Positions 34,831 through 46,105 of a stretch of DNA of 64,000 bases are shown here, piece by piece (position 1 is the stretch's first letter; the number at the start of each line of letters is the position of its first letter). The stretch is from assembly GCA_015686845.1 (NCBI GenBank), contig JADPRS010000015.1:1-64000 (forward strand), written 5' to 3'. The stretch is from Lutibacter sp. B2 (GTDB lineage Bacteria; Bacillota; Clostridia; Peptostreptococcales; Thermotaleaceae). Under the pieces are notes generated by a model. That model searched no databases, was not told the DNA's origin, and saw only the letters and a program-made list of their open reading frames with translations. The position numbers and the translations under genes are program-made.

Positions 34831-36546
34831 ATGAAAATGTCAAAAATGTATCTACATACATTAAGAGAGGTACCTAATGATGCAGAAATTCCAAGCCATC
34901 AATTTTTGCTTAGAGCTGGAATGATTAAAAGATTAGTTTCTGGGGTATATGGTTTTATGCCTCTAGGATATAGAGTAATTCGTAAAATTGAAAATATAGT
35001 AAGAGAAGAAATGGATGCAAAAGGAGCACAAGAACTTCTAATGTCTGCAGTTCAACCATCTGAGCTTTGGAAAGAATCAGGAAGATGGAATGATTTTGGA
35101 CCAGAAATGTTTAGATTAAAAGATAGAAATCAAAGAGAGTTTTGTCTTGGACCTACACATGAGGAAGTTTTTACAGACATAGTAAGAAATGATGTTAAAT
35201 CTTATAAAGAACTGCCTTTAAATATTTATCAAATTCAAACAAAGTATAGAGATGAACAAAGACCTAGATTCGGACTTATGCGTTCAAGAGAATTTATAAT
35301 GAAAGATGCCTATTCTTTTGATAAAGATTGGGAAAGTTTAGATAAGACCTACGATGATATGTATGATGCATATACAAATATATTTACTAGATGTGGACTT
35401 AACTTTAGAGCAGTAGATGCAGATACAGGGGCTATCGGTGGAAGTGGATCACATGAGTTTACAGCACTTTCGGAAGTAGGAGAAGGGGTTATTGCATATT
35501 GTAATCATTGTGATTTTGCAGCTACTACAGAAAGAGCAGAATGTGTAATAGAAGCTAAATGTGAAAATGTAGAGTTAAAAGAAATAAATGAAATACATAC
35601 ACCAAATATAAAAAGTATTGAGGAACTTCATGAATTTTTAAAGGTAGATGGAGAAAAACTTCTTAAGACTTTATTATTTAAAGCAAAAGATCAAATTGTT
35701 GCTGCAATTATTAGAGGAGATAGAGAACTGAATGAAACGAAGCTTGTAAATGCACTTAAAATTCCTGAGCATGAATTAGAGTTTGCAAGTGAAGAGGATG
35801 TAAAAAGAGTTACCAATGCAGAAGTGGGATTTGCAGGACCTATAGGTATAAAAGATGTAATTGTTATCGTAGATGATGAAGTACCTCATCTTAAAAATAT
35901 GATTGCAGGAGCGAATAAGACAGATTATCATATAGAAAATGTGAATTATGATAGAGATTTTAAGGCAGATATAGTCATTGACTTAAAATTAATGAAAGAA
36001 GGATATCCATGTCCTACGTGTGGTGAAGGCGTAAATTTAGCTAGAGGAATAGAAGTAGGGCAAGTGTTCAAGTTAGGTACAAAATATAGTGAAGCAATGG
36101 ATGCAAAATACATGGATGAAAATATGAAAGAAAAGCCTATGGTTATGGGATGTTATGGTATAGGTGTTTCTAGAACTATGGCAGCGATCATTGAACAGCA
36201 CCATGATGAAAATGGAATTATTTGGCCTATGTCTGTTGCACCGTATCATGTAATTGTATCAATTGTAAATGTTAAGAAGGAAGATCAAGTAGAATTAGGA
36301 GAAAAAATTTATAAAATATTACAAGATCAGAAGGTAGAAGTATTATTAGATGACAGAGCAGAAAGAGCTGGCGTTAAGTTTAAGGATTCTGATCTTATTG
36401 GTATTCCGATTCGAATTGTAGTAGGTAAAAACGCTGCTGAGGGTATTGTAGAATACAAGCAAAGAGATTGTGAAGATAAGTATGAATTTACCGTTGAAGA
36501 GGCCATAAACAAAGCCATTGAAGAGATTCATTCAAGTGTATTATAA
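34831..36546 (+). CDS. proS: Prolyl-tRNA synthetase (bacterial type)
   Basis: A 571-residue class II synthetase that charges tRNA-Pro. Motif 2 ([17 protein letters not shown]), motif 3 ([17 protein letters not shown]) and a YbaK-like editing domain inserted in the middle (about residues 235-390) mark the prokaryote-type ProS. C-terminal anticodon-binding domain includes [25 protein letters not shown]. Length is normal. Ribosome site AAGGAG. Starts a run of four synthetase genes with gltX, cysS and, after rnz, glnS; gltX follows 22 bases after its stop. Confidence 0.97.
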   Translation: MKMSKMYLHTLREVPNDAEIPSHQFLLRAGMIKRLVSGVYGFMPLGYRVIRKIENIVREEMDAKGAQELLMSAVQPSELWKESGRWNDFGPEMFRLKDRNQREFCLGPTHEEVFTDIVRNDVKSYKELPLNIYQIQTKYRDEQRPRFGLMRSREFIMKDAYSFDKDWESLDKTYDDMYDAYTNIFTRCGLNFRAVDADTGAIGGSGSHEFTALSEVGEGVIAYCNHCDFAATTERAECVIEAKCENVELKEINEIHTPNIKSIEELHEFLKVDGEKLLKTLLFKAKDQIVAAIIRGDRELNETKLVNALKIPEHELEFASEEDVKRVTNAEVGFAGPIGIKDVIVIVDDEVPHLKNMIAGANKTDYHIENVNYDRDFKADIVIDLKLMKEGYPCPTCGEGVNLARGIEVGQVFKLGTKYSEAMDAKYMDENMKEKPMVMGCYGIGVSRTMAAIIEQHHDENGIIWPMSVAPYHVIVSIVNVKKEDQVELGEKIYKILQDQKVEVLLDDRAERAGVKFKDSDLIGIPIRIVVGKNAAEGIVEYKQRDCEDKYEFTVEEAINKAIEEIHSSVL

Positions 36547-36567
36547 AATTTTTAAGGAGGATGCAAT

Positions 36568-38046
36568 ATGACAGTAAGAGTAAGGTTTGCGCCAAGTCCT
36601 ACGGGATTTGTTCATATAGGAAGTTTGAGAACGGCTTTATATAATTATTTATTTGCAAAGCAAAAAGGTGGTAAATATATATTAAGAGTAGAAGATACAG
36701 ATCGTACTAGATATGTAGAAGGTGCAATAGAAAACATGATTGAAGCATTAGCATGGGCAGGCGTTGAGCATGATGAAGGGGTTGTGCTAGAGGACGGGAA
36801 ATTAGTTCAAAAAGGAGATTTTGGTCCATATATTCAATCAGAAAGATTAGATATTTATCAAGAATATATAGATGATCTTCTAGAAAAAGGGCATGCATAT
36901 TATTGTTTCTGTACAAAAGAAAGATTAGATAAGATAAGAGAAGAACAAAAGGAAAAAGGTGAAACTTCAGGATATGATGGACATTGTAGAAATATATCTA
37001 TGGAAGAAGCCAAAGAGCGTATAGCCAATGGAGAAGATCATGTAGTAAGATTGAGATTACCAGAGAATAAAAATATTACATTCCATGATGTTGTAAGAGG
37101 AACTGTAACTGTAAATACAAATGATTTAGATGATCAAGTATTAATTAAAACAGATGGATTCCCAACATATCATTTTGCAGTAGTAGTAGATGATTATTTA
37201 ATGGGCATTACCCATGTAATTCGTGGAGAAGAATGGATTATATCAACACCAAAACACGTATATTTATATGAAGCATTTGGTTGGGAAGCCCCTGAATATG
37301 TTCATCTTCCAAATATATTAAACAGTGAAAGAAAGAAATTAAGTAAAAGACAAGGGGACGTAGCAGCGAAAGACTTTAAAGATAAAGGATACTTACCAGA
37401 AGGATTGGTAAATTATCTAGCATTAGTTGGATGGTCTCCAGAAGATAATCAAGAAATATTCAGTATGGAAGAATTAAAAGAAAAATTTGCATTAGAGAGA
37501 GTATCAAAAAGTGGTGGTGTATTTGATACAGATAAATTAAACTGGGTAAATGCACATTATATAAAAGATGCTGATCTAAAAGAAATCACAGATTTAGCAA
37601 TTCCACATTTAATAAAAGCAGGATATATTACAGAAGAAGAAGCAAAAGAAAAATATGAATGGTTATGTGATCTTGTTAAGCTTTTACAAGAAAAGGTATC
37701 CTACATGGCAGAAATCATAGATCAAGTAGATATATTCTTTAAAACAGAAATTAAGCCAGAGGATGAACAAGCAGAAGAGATATTAAAGTTAGAGCATCTA
37801 CCACATTTACTTGAAGTATTAGCTCAAAAGGTAGAAGATGCAGAAGTAATAGATGAAGTATTTGGTAAAGCAGTATTTAAAGAAATACAAAAAGAAACTG
37901 GATACAAAGGTAAAAACCTATTTATGCCAGTAAGAGTTGCATTGACAGGCGCGGTTCATGGACCAGATATGCCACTTACGATAAAAGTTTTAGGGAAACA
38001 AAGCATACTATCTCGCATAGAATATGTAAAAAACAATTTATTATAG
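36568..38046 (+). CDS. gltX: Glutamyl-tRNA synthetase
   Basis: A 492-residue class I synthetase that charges tRNA-Glu. The HIGH-type motif is in [20 protein letters not shown], and the KMSKS-like loop is [10 protein letters not shown]. The helical C-terminal anticodon domain (about 330-492) is as in bacterial GltX. Directly follows proS with ribosome site AAGGAGG. Since a separate glnS is present at 41646, this enzyme may be a discriminating GluRS; that is inference. Followed by the cysE T-box. Confidence 0.97.
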   Translation: MTVRVRFAPSPTGFVHIGSLRTALYNYLFAKQKGGKYILRVEDTDRTRYVEGAIENMIEALAWAGVEHDEGVVLEDGKLVQKGDFGPYIQSERLDIYQEYIDDLLEKGHAYYCFCTKERLDKIREEQKEKGETSGYDGHCRNISMEEAKERIANGEDHVVRLRLPENKNITFHDVVRGTVTVNTNDLDDQVLIKTDGFPTYHFAVVVDDYLMGITHVIRGEEWIISTPKHVYLYEAFGWEAPEYVHLPNILNSERKKLSKRQGDVAAKDFKDKGYLPEGLVNYLALVGWSPEDNQEIFSMEELKEKFALERVSKSGGVFDTDKLNWVNAHYIKDADLKEITDLAIPHLIKAGYITEEEAKEKYEWLCDLVKLLQEKVSYMAEIIDQVDIFFKTEIKPEDEQAEEILKLEHLPHLLEVLAQKVEDAEVIDEVFGKAVFKEIQKETGYKGKNLFMPVRVALTGAVHGPDMPLTIKVLGKQSILSRIEYVKNNLL

Positions 38047-38049
38047 GAA

Positions 38050-38284
38050 AGACTTTGATTAGGAGAGTAAATTTTAAAAAGCTTACAGAGAATAGCTATC
38101 GATAGGCTGAGAGTAGCTTAAGTACTTTTTAAAGTTGAAATGCACCTATGAGTTATTACCCGAAATAATAGTAGGCGTAATCGGTTGGCAACGTTATATG
38201 CTATATAAGCTGAAGGGAAACCTTAAGCAGAGTGGAACCGCGAAAAAACTTCGTCTCTGTAATAGAGATGGAGTTTTTTTATTT
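38050..38284 (+). promoter_or_regulatory. T-box leader (Cys) of cysE-cysS
   Basis: The specifier TGC (38141-38143), a Cys codon, lies in GAAA-TGC-ACCTATGAG, the usual T-box specifier context. The T-box motif AGAGTGGAACCGCG is at about 38229-38242. A terminator hairpin (AACTTCGTCTCT with AGAGATGGAGTT) ends in seven T's by 38280. Uncharged tRNA-Cys should activate both serine acetyltransferase and cysteinyl-tRNA synthetase, coupling synthesis and charging. Confidence 0.94.
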
Positions 38285-38333
38285 TGAGCAATTGTGATAA
38301 CAATATGCGAATTTTAAAATTGGAGGTGAAAAT

Positions 38334-39014
38334 ATGATAAAATTAATGAGACAAATCAATGAAGATATTGAAACAGTATTAGAACGAGATCCAGCAGCGA
38401 AAACAAAATTAGAGGTAATTCTATGTTATCCATTTATTCTAAGTATCATTAGTCATAGAATCGCATATGGACTTAATAAAAAAGGTTTTTCGACTATTGC
38501 TAGGTTGATTTCTCAAATCAGTAGATTTTTTACTGGCATTGAAATTCATCCAGGGGCTACCATTGGAAAAGGTCTCTTTATTGACCATGGAATGGGTGTC
38601 GTAATAGGAGAAACAGCAGAAATAGGAGATAATGTAACCATATATCAAGGTGCAACACTAGGAGGAACAGGAAAACAAACAGGGAAAAGACATCCTACAA
38701 TAGGAAATAATGTAGTGATCAGTAGTGGTGCTAAGATATTAGGACCTTTCAAAGTAGGAGATCATTCTAAAATTGGATCAGGTTCAGTAGTCTTGAAAGA
38801 AGTACCAGAAAATTGTACAGTAGTAGGGGTTCCAGGAAGAATAGTAATCAAAGATAATGTAAGAGTAATAGATACGATTGATTTAGATCAAGTCCATCTG
38901 CCTGACCCTATTATGCAGGAACTAGAATGTTTGAGAAAAAGAATATCCACATTAGAAAAATCATGTAATAAAAAAGGAGTGTATAAGGATGAAAATATAC
39001 AACACATTGACTAG
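38334..39014 (+). CDS. cysE: Serine O-acetyltransferase
   Basis: A 226-residue enzyme for the first step of cysteine synthesis, acetyl-CoA plus serine to O-acetylserine. A helical N-terminus (residues 1-60) leads to a left-handed beta-helix of hexapeptide repeats ([20 protein letters not shown] onward) with the catalytic His/Asp and the [15 protein letters not shown] loop. Ribosome site GGAGGTG. Its 3' end overlaps the cysS start by 26 bases. Controlled by the Cys T-box, so made when cysteine is short. Confidence 0.95.
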   Translation: MIKLMRQINEDIETVLERDPAAKTKLEVILCYPFILSIISHRIAYGLNKKGFSTIARLISQISRFFTGIEIHPGATIGKGLFIDHGMGVVIGETAEIGDNVTIYQGATLGGTGKQTGKRHPTIGNNVVISSGAKILGPFKVGDHSKIGSGSVVLKEVPENCTVVGVPGRIVIKDNVRVIDTIDLDQVHLPDPIMQELECLRKRISTLEKSCNKKGVYKDENIQHID

Positions 39015-40386
39015 AAAAAAAGAAGAATTTATTCCTATAACAAAAGGGGAAGTGAAAATGTATGCTTGTGGTCCAACGGTATATAATTATTTTCACATAG
39101 GAAATGCAAGACCTTTTGTAGTATTTGATACAATGAGAAGATATTTAGAATATAGAGGTTATAAGGTTACATTTGTACAAAACTTTACAGATGTAGACGA
39201 TAAGATTATAAATAAAGCAAATGAAGAAGGAATTACGCCTAAAGAAGTAGGAGAAAAATATATAGATGAATATTTTAAAGATGCCAAAGCAATAGGTGTT
39301 AAAGAAGCTACCATACATCCAAAAGTAACAGAAAACATAGATGAGATAATAGAATTTATACAAAAGTTAATAGACAAAGGATATGCATATGAAGTAAATG
39401 GAGACGTATACTATGATACGAAAAAATTTGATTCCTATGGAAAATTGTCTAAACAAGGGTTAGAAGACTTAGAAGTAGGCGCAAGGATTGAAGTGAATAC
39501 TATAAAAAAACATCCAACAGATTTTGCCCTATGGAAGGCACAAAAGCCGGGGGAAATTGGATGGGGTTGTCCATGGGGAGAAGGAAGACCAGGCTGGCAT
39601 ATAGAGTGTTCTGTAATGGCGAATAAGTACCTAGGAGAGACAATAGATATCCATGGGGGCGGACAAGATTTAATATTCCCACACCATGAAAATGAGATTG
39701 CTCAAAGTGAAGCTTGTACTGGAAAAGCATTTTCTAACTACTGGATGCATAATGGATATATTACAATTAATAATGAAAAAATGTCTAAATCAAAGGGAAA
39801 TTTCTTTACAGTAAGAGATATCCTAAAAGAATTTGATGGAGAAGTAATAAGATTTTTCTTATTATCTGCTCAATACAGAAATCCAGTAAACTTTAGTAGA
39901 GAATTAATACATCAAGCTGAAAATGGACTTGAAAGATTATATAATGCTAAAAATAATTTAAAACATTTACTTGATAATGTGAAAGATCTTGAAATGACAG
40001 AAGAAGAAAGTGAAAGATTTGTTGGATTTGAAAAGTATAGAGATAAATTCATGAATGCAATGGATGATGATTTAAATACAGCAGATGCTATAGCGGCTAT
40101 ATTTGAATTGGTGAAAGACATGAACTCTACTATAGATGCGGATTCTTCTAAGGAAATGATCAATAAGAGCATGAAATTATTTATGGAATTAGTAGAGGTA
40201 TTAGGGATTGTATCTAAGAAAGAAGAAAGTTTAGATGAAGAAATTGAAAAACTAGTACAGCAAAGACAAGATGCTAGAAAGAATAGAGATTTTGCCTTAT
40301 CGGATAAAATTAGAGATGATTTAAAGGATAGAGGAATTATCCTAGAGGATACGCCACAAGGGGTAAAATGGTCTATTAAGAAGTAA
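38989..40386 (+). CDS. cysS: Cysteinyl-tRNA synthetase
   Basis: A 465-residue class I synthetase charging tRNA-Cys. The HIGH-type motif [16 protein letters not shown] near residue 28 and KMSKSKGNF (about residue 264) are intact, and zinc ligands are visible (C28 and the later WHIECSVM and [12 protein letters not shown]). Overlap with cysE by 26 bases; ribosome site AAAAGGAG within cysE. Ends at a terminator. Expressed with cysE under a Cys T-box. Confidence 0.96.
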   Translation: MKIYNTLTRKKEEFIPITKGEVKMYACGPTVYNYFHIGNARPFVVFDTMRRYLEYRGYKVTFVQNFTDVDDKIINKANEEGITPKEVGEKYIDEYFKDAKAIGVKEATIHPKVTENIDEIIEFIQKLIDKGYAYEVNGDVYYDTKKFDSYGKLSKQGLEDLEVGARIEVNTIKKHPTDFALWKAQKPGEIGWGCPWGEGRPGWHIECSVMANKYLGETIDIHGGGQDLIFPHHENEIAQSEACTGKAFSNYWMHNGYITINNEKMSKSKGNFFTVRDILKEFDGEVIRFFLLSAQYRNPVNFSRELIHQAENGLERLYNAKNNLKHLLDNVKDLEMTEEESERFVGFEKYRDKFMNAMDDDLNTADAIAAIFELVKDMNSTIDADSSKEMINKSMKLFMELVEVLGIVSKKEESLDEEIEKLVQQRQDARKNRDFALSDKIRDDLKDRGIILEDTPQGVKWSIKK

Positions 40387-40390
40387 TAAG

Positions 40391-40421
40391 GTCGCCAAGT
40401 GTATTACTTGGCGATTTTTTG
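40391..40421 (+). terminator. Rho-independent terminator of cysE-cysS
   Basis: TCGCCAAGT (40392-40400) pairs with ACTTGGCGA (40406-40414), followed by six T's. Confidence 0.9.
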
Positions 40422-40443
40422 TATTGTGAAGTTATTTTTAGAC

Positions 40444-40544
40444 ATTATTTCCCGAGAAATAATTCTAAAAGTATAATTTTGTGGAATAATATCATTGGGT
40501 GTTCTTTTTCATAATTTGATGAAGATACGTTTCGGTGGTATTAT
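40444..40544 (+). promoter_or_regulatory. Palindrome and promoter upstream of rnz
   Basis: ATTATTTC (40444-40451) and GAAATAAT (40456-40463) form an inverted repeat with a CCGA centre. A -35 TTGATG (40516-40521) with a 17-base spacer to TATTAT (40539-40544) is a plausible rnz promoter. Nothing else is seen in the 233-base gap. Confidence 0.5.
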
Positions 40545-40619
40545 AGAGACAAAACGAAAAAAATATGAATACTATTAGTATTTAGGTGAAAATATACACT
40601 GAAAGGAGGTGCTAAGTTT

Positions 40620-41549
40620 ATGATGAATATTTGTTTATTAGCAGCGGGAGGAATGATGCCTCTTCCTAATAGATATTTGACAGCTATGGTTGCAAGTTGT
40701 AATGGAAGCATGATCCTTGTAGATTGTGGAGAAGGAACTCAAATATTGCTTAAAAAATTAAAATGGGGATTGAAAGCGATAGATGTTATTTGTTTTACAC
40801 ATTATCATGCAGATCATATTGCTGGACTTCCAGGCCTTTTAAGTACGGTAGGAAATTCTGATAGAAAAGAACCTTTGACTTTAATAGGTCCTAAGGGATT
40901 GAAGGAAATTGTAAAAGGGCTTACTGTAATAACGCCTGAACTTCCTTATGATATTAACTTTGTGGAACTTTCAGAGGAGGGGATGAAGGATTATATTCAT
41001 AAGGATTATGTCATAAATGCATTGCAAGTAGATCACAGTATTGATTGTATGGCTTATAGTATAGAAGCAAGAAGAAAAAGAAAATTTGATAAAAATAGAG
41101 CAAAAGATGAAAATATACCTATGAAATATTGGAATAGACTTCAAAAGGGAGAAACAATTAAAGAAGAAAATCATATATTTACGCCAGATCGGGTACTATC
41201 AGAGGAAAGAAAGGGTCTGAAAGTATGTTATTGTACAGATACAAGACCTGTTTCTGAACTTGTTGAGTTTATAAAAGAAGCAGATTTATTTATATGCGAG
41301 GGAATGTATGGGGATGATAGTTACATTCAAAGAGCCCTAGATACAAAACATATGTTATTTTCAGAAGCAGCGAGTCTTTCTAAAGAGGGTAAAGTGAAAG
41401 AATTATGGCTTACTCATTTTAGTCCTTCCCTTTATAATCCTGAGGAATTTTTATATGTAGCCCAAAGTAAATTCGAAAACTCGGTGATTGGGAAAGAACT
41501 TATGATTAAGGAATTGAAATTTGAAAATGAAGATATATATACAGAATAA
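40620..41549 (+). CDS. rnz: Ribonuclease Z
   Basis: A 309-residue metallo-beta-lactamase-fold endonuclease that trims tRNA 3' ends. The metal-binding HxHxDH motif reads THYHADHIAG (about residues 61-69), with D/H ligands following in VDHSIDCMAYSIE, CYCTDTRP and the late LTHFSPS. Length suits the short bacterial form. Ribosome site AAAGGAGGTG; ATG pair at 40620/40623. Surrounded by synthetase genes but with its own promoter region. A metal-dependent hydrolase of another specificity is a weak alternative. Confidence 0.9.
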   Translation: MMNICLLAAGGMMPLPNRYLTAMVASCNGSMILVDCGEGTQILLKKLKWGLKAIDVICFTHYHADHIAGLPGLLSTVGNSDRKEPLTLIGPKGLKEIVKGLTVITPELPYDINFVELSEEGMKDYIHKDYVINALQVDHSIDCMAYSIEARRKRKFDKNRAKDENIPMKYWNRLQKGETIKEENHIFTPDRVLSEERKGLKVCYCTDTRPVSELVEFIKEADLFICEGMYGDDSYIQRALDTKHMLFSEAASLSKEGKVKELWLTHFSPSLYNPEEFLYVAQSKFENSVIGKELMIKELKFENEDIYTE

Positions 41550-41645
41550 ATTCTTTGTTTTTGCCATATTTATGTGAATGAGTTATAATTATATTCAAAA
41601 TACAAATAATTTTAATAACTAGGAAAATAGAAAGGTTGTGTATGT

Positions 41646-43301
41646 ATGGAGAATAATACGTCATCAAACTTTATAAGAAATATTATCATAGATGACTTAG
41701 AAACGGGAAAACATAAAGAAATCATTACTCGCTTTCCACCAGAACCAAATGGTTATTTACATATAGGTCATGCGAAATCTATATGCTTAAACTTTGGATT
41801 AGGAGAAGAGTTCAAAGGAAACACCAATCTTCGTTTTGATGATACAAACCCAGTAAAAGAAGACACAGAATATGTTCAGTCTATTGAAGAGGATGTAAAA
41901 TGGCTAGGTTTTAAGTGGGATAACTTATATTTTGCTTCAGATTATTTTGACGAAATGTATCATCGTGCCATTCTTTTAATCAAAAATGCGAAGGCGTATG
42001 TATGTGATTTATCAGCAGAAGAAATGAGAGAATATCGTGGAACATTAAAAGAACCTGGAAAAGAAAGTCCATATAGAAATAGAACGGTAGAAGAAAATCT
42101 AGATCTATTTGAGCGTATGAAAAATGGAGCGTTTAAAGATGGGGAAAAGGTTTTAAGAGCAAAAATAGATATGTCATCTCCAAATCTGAACATGAGAGAT
42201 CCTGTTATTTATCGTATCGCTCGTGCAACGCATCATAATACAGGAGATAAATGGTGCATTTATCCTATGTATGATTATGCACATCCATTAGAAGATGCAA
42301 TAGAAGGAATTACTCATTCTATCTGTACATTAGAGTTTGAAGACCATAGACCATTGTATGATTGGGTTGTAAAAGAATGCGAAATGGAATGTGTGCCTAG
42401 ACAAATTGAGTTTGCAAGATTAGATATTACAAACACTGTAATGAGTAAGAGGAAATTAAAGCAACTAGTAGATGAAGGATATGTAGATGGATGGGATGAT
42501 CCTCGTATGCCAACTATATCAGGTTTGAGAAGAAGAGGGTTTACGCCAGAATCTATACGAAACTTTGCAAAAGAAATTGGTGTTGCAAAAAATAATAGTA
42601 AAGTAGATTCTCAAATGTTAGATCATTTTATAAGAGAAGACTTAAAACTAAAAGCACCAAGAACAATGGGGATTTTAAGACCCCTTAAGGTAGTTATTAC
42701 AAATTATCCTGAAGATAAAGTAGAAATGTTAGAAGCAGAAAACAATCCTGAAAATCTAGATATGGGCAATAGAGAAATTCCATTCTCAAGAGAGCTCTAT
42801 ATAGAACAAGAAGATTTTATGGAAAATCCACCAAAGAAATATTTCAGATTATTCCCTGGCAACGAAGTAAGATTAAAACATGCCTATTTTATCAAATGTA
42901 ATGAAGTGATTAAGGATGAAAATGGAAATGTTACTGAGATTCATTGTACATATGACATTGAGACAAAAAGCGGAACTGGATTTACAGGAAGAAAAGTAAA
43001 AGGTACAATTCATTGGGTAGAGGCAAAAAATGCTGTGCCAGTAGAATTTAGATTATATGAACCATTAATTTTAGATGAAGATATGGAAGAGGGGAAAACG
43101 TTCATTGATTGTGTAAATTCAAAATCATTAGAGCGTGTACAAGGATTTGTAGAACCAAATATGAAGGATATAAAGCCACAAGATAAATTCCAATTTTTTA
43201 GACATGGATATTTTAATGTGGACACCAAGTATACGACTGAAGATAAAATTGTGTTTAATAGAATTGTTTCTCTAAAAAGTTCTTTTGCATTTAAAAAATA
43301 A
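41646..43301 (+). CDS. glnS: Glutaminyl-tRNA synthetase
   Basis: A 551-residue class I synthetase. The HIGH motif is [13 protein letters not shown] (about residues 34-46); the KMSKS-type motif is [11 protein letters not shown]; the signature FDDTNP and the two-barrel C-terminal anticodon domain are visible. It is GlnRS, not GluRS: the length and PEPNG pattern differ from the gltX product at 36568. Many Firmicutes lack GlnRS and use GatCAB transamidation, so its presence is of interest. Weak ribosome site (AAAGGTTG). Ends at a terminator. Confidence 0.95.
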   Translation: MENNTSSNFIRNIIIDDLETGKHKEIITRFPPEPNGYLHIGHAKSICLNFGLGEEFKGNTNLRFDDTNPVKEDTEYVQSIEEDVKWLGFKWDNLYFASDYFDEMYHRAILLIKNAKAYVCDLSAEEMREYRGTLKEPGKESPYRNRTVEENLDLFERMKNGAFKDGEKVLRAKIDMSSPNLNMRDPVIYRIARATHHNTGDKWCIYPMYDYAHPLEDAIEGITHSICTLEFEDHRPLYDWVVKECEMECVPRQIEFARLDITNTVMSKRKLKQLVDEGYVDGWDDPRMPTISGLRRRGFTPESIRNFAKEIGVAKNNSKVDSQMLDHFIREDLKLKAPRTMGILRPLKVVITNYPEDKVEMLEAENNPENLDMGNREIPFSRELYIEQEDFMENPPKKYFRLFPGNEVRLKHAYFIKCNEVIKDENGNVTEIHCTYDIETKSGTGFTGRKVKGTIHWVEAKNAVPVEFRLYEPLILDEDMEEGKTFIDCVNSKSLERVQGFVEPNMKDIKPQDKFQFFRHGYFNVDTKYTTEDKIVFNRIVSLKSSFAFKK

Positions 43302-43306
43302 GGAAA

Positions 43307-43362
43307 AATAAAACTGTTACAGAACCGTTTATAGGGGGCTAGCAGTTTTATTTTTTTTTTTG
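43307..43362 (+). terminator. Rho-independent terminator of glnS
   Basis: TAAAACTG pairs with CAGTTTTA around a loop of about 26 bases and is followed by ten T's. Confidence 0.8.
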
Positions 43363-43478
43363 AAAATTAAAATCGACAACATTTTCAAGCGCAAAGAGGT
43401 ATACTATAAAAAGAAAGTGATTTGGTGCAAGGTTTACAGGTATTGTACAGTATAAGAGAAAATGAAGGGGGAACAGGT

Positions 43479-45461
43479 ATGAAGATTACATCAAAAATGA
43501 TTATAGGTTTTTCATTAATTATGGTTATAGTATTAGCTTCTGTTTCATCAATAGGATACTACCATGCACAAAAACAATCAATTGAAAATATCAACGAAAA
43601 AATGACAGCGATTGCAGATGGAACAAGTACAAAACTTGACGGGTGGTTATTAAATAAAGCGAAAAGAATTGAATCCATAGCAAATATAATTGAAGATACA
43701 GTAGATGCTGCTGCTGTTCCAAAAGCGTACTTGCAGGCATTTGAAAAAGATGAAGATGTATATGATATATATATAGGCTTTGAAGATGGAAGTATGTTAG
43801 CTGGAAGCGACTGGATTCCAGACGAGGGGTATGATCCTAGAACGAGAGATTGGTATGAGCTTGCTATGGAGAGTAAAAAATCTGTTTTTACTGAACCATA
43901 TATTGATGTTGATACAAACAAATATGTGGTTACTCAATCAATGCCATTAAAAAATGCTCAAGGAAATACAATAGGTGTTATTGCAGAAGATATTTTTCTA
44001 GATGTTTTAACAAAAACAATAGAAAAAATGGAAGTTTTAGATGGTGAAGGGGAAGCTTTTTTAATTGATGATAATGGTTTGATTATTACCCATTCTGATT
44101 CAGGGTTGGTTTCTAAAAATATATTGGAAAATACTGAACTGAAAGAGTTAGGAAAAGAAATGATTTCAAAGGATTTTGGTGAAAAAGAATATACTTTAAA
44201 TAAAGAAGTTAAAATGACCGTGTTTCATAAGATCAAAAGTACAGGATGGGTATTTGGGATGACGGTTCCCCGAAGTGTAGCTTATGAGGGTTTACATACA
44301 CTAAAAATAAAATATTTGATGATTAATATAATAGCCATGCTAGTAGCCATGTTATTAATATATTTATTTTCTAAATACGAAATCACAAAGCCAATTGTTA
44401 AAGTAACGAATTATGCTGAAACCATTGCTGATTTAAATATAAAAAATGATATTCCTAAAGAACTTATGCTTCGTAAGGATGAACTAGGACAACTAGCCAA
44501 TGCATTTCAATCGATTATAGGTAATTTGCGCATGTTTATTAATAAGGTATCAAATTCCTCAGACCAAGTAGCTGCATCTTCAGAGGAATTTACAGCTATT
44601 TCACAACAGTCAGCTATGGCATCTGAACAGATCGCCACATATACAGGAGCAATGGCACAAAGTAGTGAGGATCAGTTGACGAAAGTGCTTACTGTAGCTT
44701 GTACAGTGAAACAAATATCTGAAAGTGTTGAGATCGTTGCACGTAATATACATGAATGTAATGAATTAAGTAGTAAAGTACTTAGTAAATCAAATATAGG
44801 AAAAGAAGAAATTCATAAAGTACATAATCAAATGAAAAATATCACGCAAAGTTCAATGAATGCACAAAGTTCTTTATTGAATATTACAAATAGTTCTAAT
44901 AAGATGAATGAAATTATAAGTGTAATTAAAGGTATTGCAGAACAAACGAATCTTTTAGCCCTTAATGCTGCCATTGAAGCTGCAAGAGCTGGAGAGCAAG
45001 GAAGGGGATTTGCCGTTGTAGCAGAAGAAGTAAGAAAATTAGCAGAGGCGTCACAAAAGGCTACAGAAGAGATTAATGACTTGATTAATGAAAATCAATC
45101 GAAAATAGAGGAAGCCAATGATGTAATGCTTATAGGGGCTCAAAACGCAGAAAAAGGAATGAAAATTGTAAATGAAGCAGAGAATACATTTGAAGAAATA
45201 ACCAAATTAATATACAAATCAAATATTCAGATAGAGAAAATTTCAGAGGAAATTAGTCAAGTAGCAGAAGGTAGTAAGGATGTCGTTTTATCTACAAGTG
45301 AAATGGAGAAAATAAGCAAGGAAACTTCTAAGCAAATTCAAAACGTATCTCAATCAACAGAAGAACAAACACAATCTATGGGAGAAATTGCAGCTGCAGG
45401 TCAAAGTTTAGCTGAGTTAGCACAAGAATTACAAGAAGTAATTAGTAAGTTTGAAGTTTAG
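43479..45461 (+). CDS. Methyl-accepting chemotaxis protein with Cache sensor
   Basis: A 660-residue chemoreceptor. One membrane helix near the N-terminus ([21 protein letters not shown]), an extracellular dCache-type ligand domain (about 40-275, with [16 protein letters not shown]), a second helix ([18 protein letters not shown], about 287-304), a HAMP region, and the signalling coiled coil with the conserved tip [20 protein letters not shown]. The C-terminus ends in a typical methylation helix. The start at 43479 follows AAGGGGG; earlier in-frame starts lack one. No other chemotaxis genes are nearby; its ligand (Cache domains often bind amino acids or organic acids) is unknown. Confidence 0.92.
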   Translation: MKITSKMIIGFSLIMVIVLASVSSIGYYHAQKQSIENINEKMTAIADGTSTKLDGWLLNKAKRIESIANIIEDTVDAAAVPKAYLQAFEKDEDVYDIYIGFEDGSMLAGSDWIPDEGYDPRTRDWYELAMESKKSVFTEPYIDVDTNKYVVTQSMPLKNAQGNTIGVIAEDIFLDVLTKTIEKMEVLDGEGEAFLIDDNGLIITHSDSGLVSKNILENTELKELGKEMISKDFGEKEYTLNKEVKMTVFHKIKSTGWVFGMTVPRSVAYEGLHTLKIKYLMINIIAMLVAMLLIYLFSKYEITKPIVKVTNYAETIADLNIKNDIPKELMLRKDELGQLANAFQSIIGNLRMFINKVSNSSDQVAASSEEFTAISQQSAMASEQIATYTGAMAQSSEDQLTKVLTVACTVKQISESVEIVARNIHECNELSSKVLSKSNIGKEEIHKVHNQMKNITQSSMNAQSSLLNITNSSNKMNEIISVIKGIAEQTNLLALNAAIEAARAGEQGRGFAVVAEEVRKLAEASQKATEEINDLINENQSKIEEANDVMLIGAQNAEKGMKIVNEAENTFEEITKLIYKSNIQIEKISEEISQVAEGSKDVVLSTSEMEKISKETSKQIQNVSQSTEEQTQSMGEIAAAGQSLAELAQELQEVISKFEV

Positions 45462-45462
45462 T

Positions 45463-45499
45463 AACAAAAGCAAGCCTAATGAGGTTTGCTTTTGTTTTA
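45463..45499 (+). terminator. Rho-independent terminator of the chemoreceptor gene
   Basis: AACAAAAGCAAGCC pairs with GGTTTGCTTTTGTT (one wobble) with a six-base loop and T's after it. Confidence 0.88.
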
Positions 45500-45650
45500 T
45501 GTACATTATTTATTATATTTCATGAGCGATGTTGTAAAATACCTTTAATATTTTTATGATATATAGTATTATTTAGTATATGTGTACAAGGTTGTTAAAT
45601 GATTGATTATTTGATAATCTATATAAAAACAAAAGAATGAGGTATGATCA

Positions 45651-46079
45651 ATGGACAAGTCTTTTTTAGAATATATGGATATACAACCAAAAACAGAACA
45701 AGAAGTTAGATATGTAAATCCAATCGTACTTGCTTATATAGGAGATTCTGTATATGAAGTGTATATAAGAACGTATGTATTATATAATCAAGGGGGATAT
45801 GTGAATAAATTGCACAAGATATCCACAAAATTTGTACGAGCGGCAGCACAAGCGAAAGTTGTCCACAACCTAGAAGGCGAATTGAGTGAAGAAGAGTGGA
45901 CTATTGTAAAGCGAGGAAGAAATCAAAAATCGAATACTGTTCCTAAAAATGCAGACTTAAGGGATTATAAATATGCAACAGGGTTTGAAGCTTTAATTGG
46001 ATATTTGTTTTTATTAGGTAAAACAGATCGGATTAAAGAGATTGTTAAAAGAGCGGTAGAAATCATAGAAGAAAGTTAA
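45651..46079 (+). CDS. mrnC: Mini-ribonuclease III
   Basis: A 142-residue RNase III-fold enzyme lacking a dsRNA-binding domain. The catalytic helix NPIVLAYIGDSVYEVYIR and the later YATGFEALIGYLFLLG, with the usual D and E residues, are visible. It matures 23S rRNA in Firmicutes. Weak ribosome site (AATGAGG). Sits before a small membrane protein gene, thyX and rlmB, the common mrnC-thyX-rlmB-yacP-sigH order. The 190-base gap before it (45462-45650) contains only the terminator. Confidence 0.94.
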   Translation: MDKSFLEYMDIQPKTEQEVRYVNPIVLAYIGDSVYEVYIRTYVLYNQGGYVNKLHKISTKFVRAAAQAKVVHNLEGELSEEEWTIVKRGRNQKSNTVPKNADLRDYKYATGFEALIGYLFLLGKTDRIKEIVKRAVEIIEES

Positions 46080-46105
46080 AACCCTAGAATGAAGAGGTGT
46101 AATGA

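Noticed and set aside
43422-43478. Longer N-terminus of the chemoreceptor
   Set aside because: The upstream in-frame codons lack a ribosome site, while AAGGGGG precedes the ATG at 43479 and gives a normal short cytoplasmic N-terminus before the first membrane helix.
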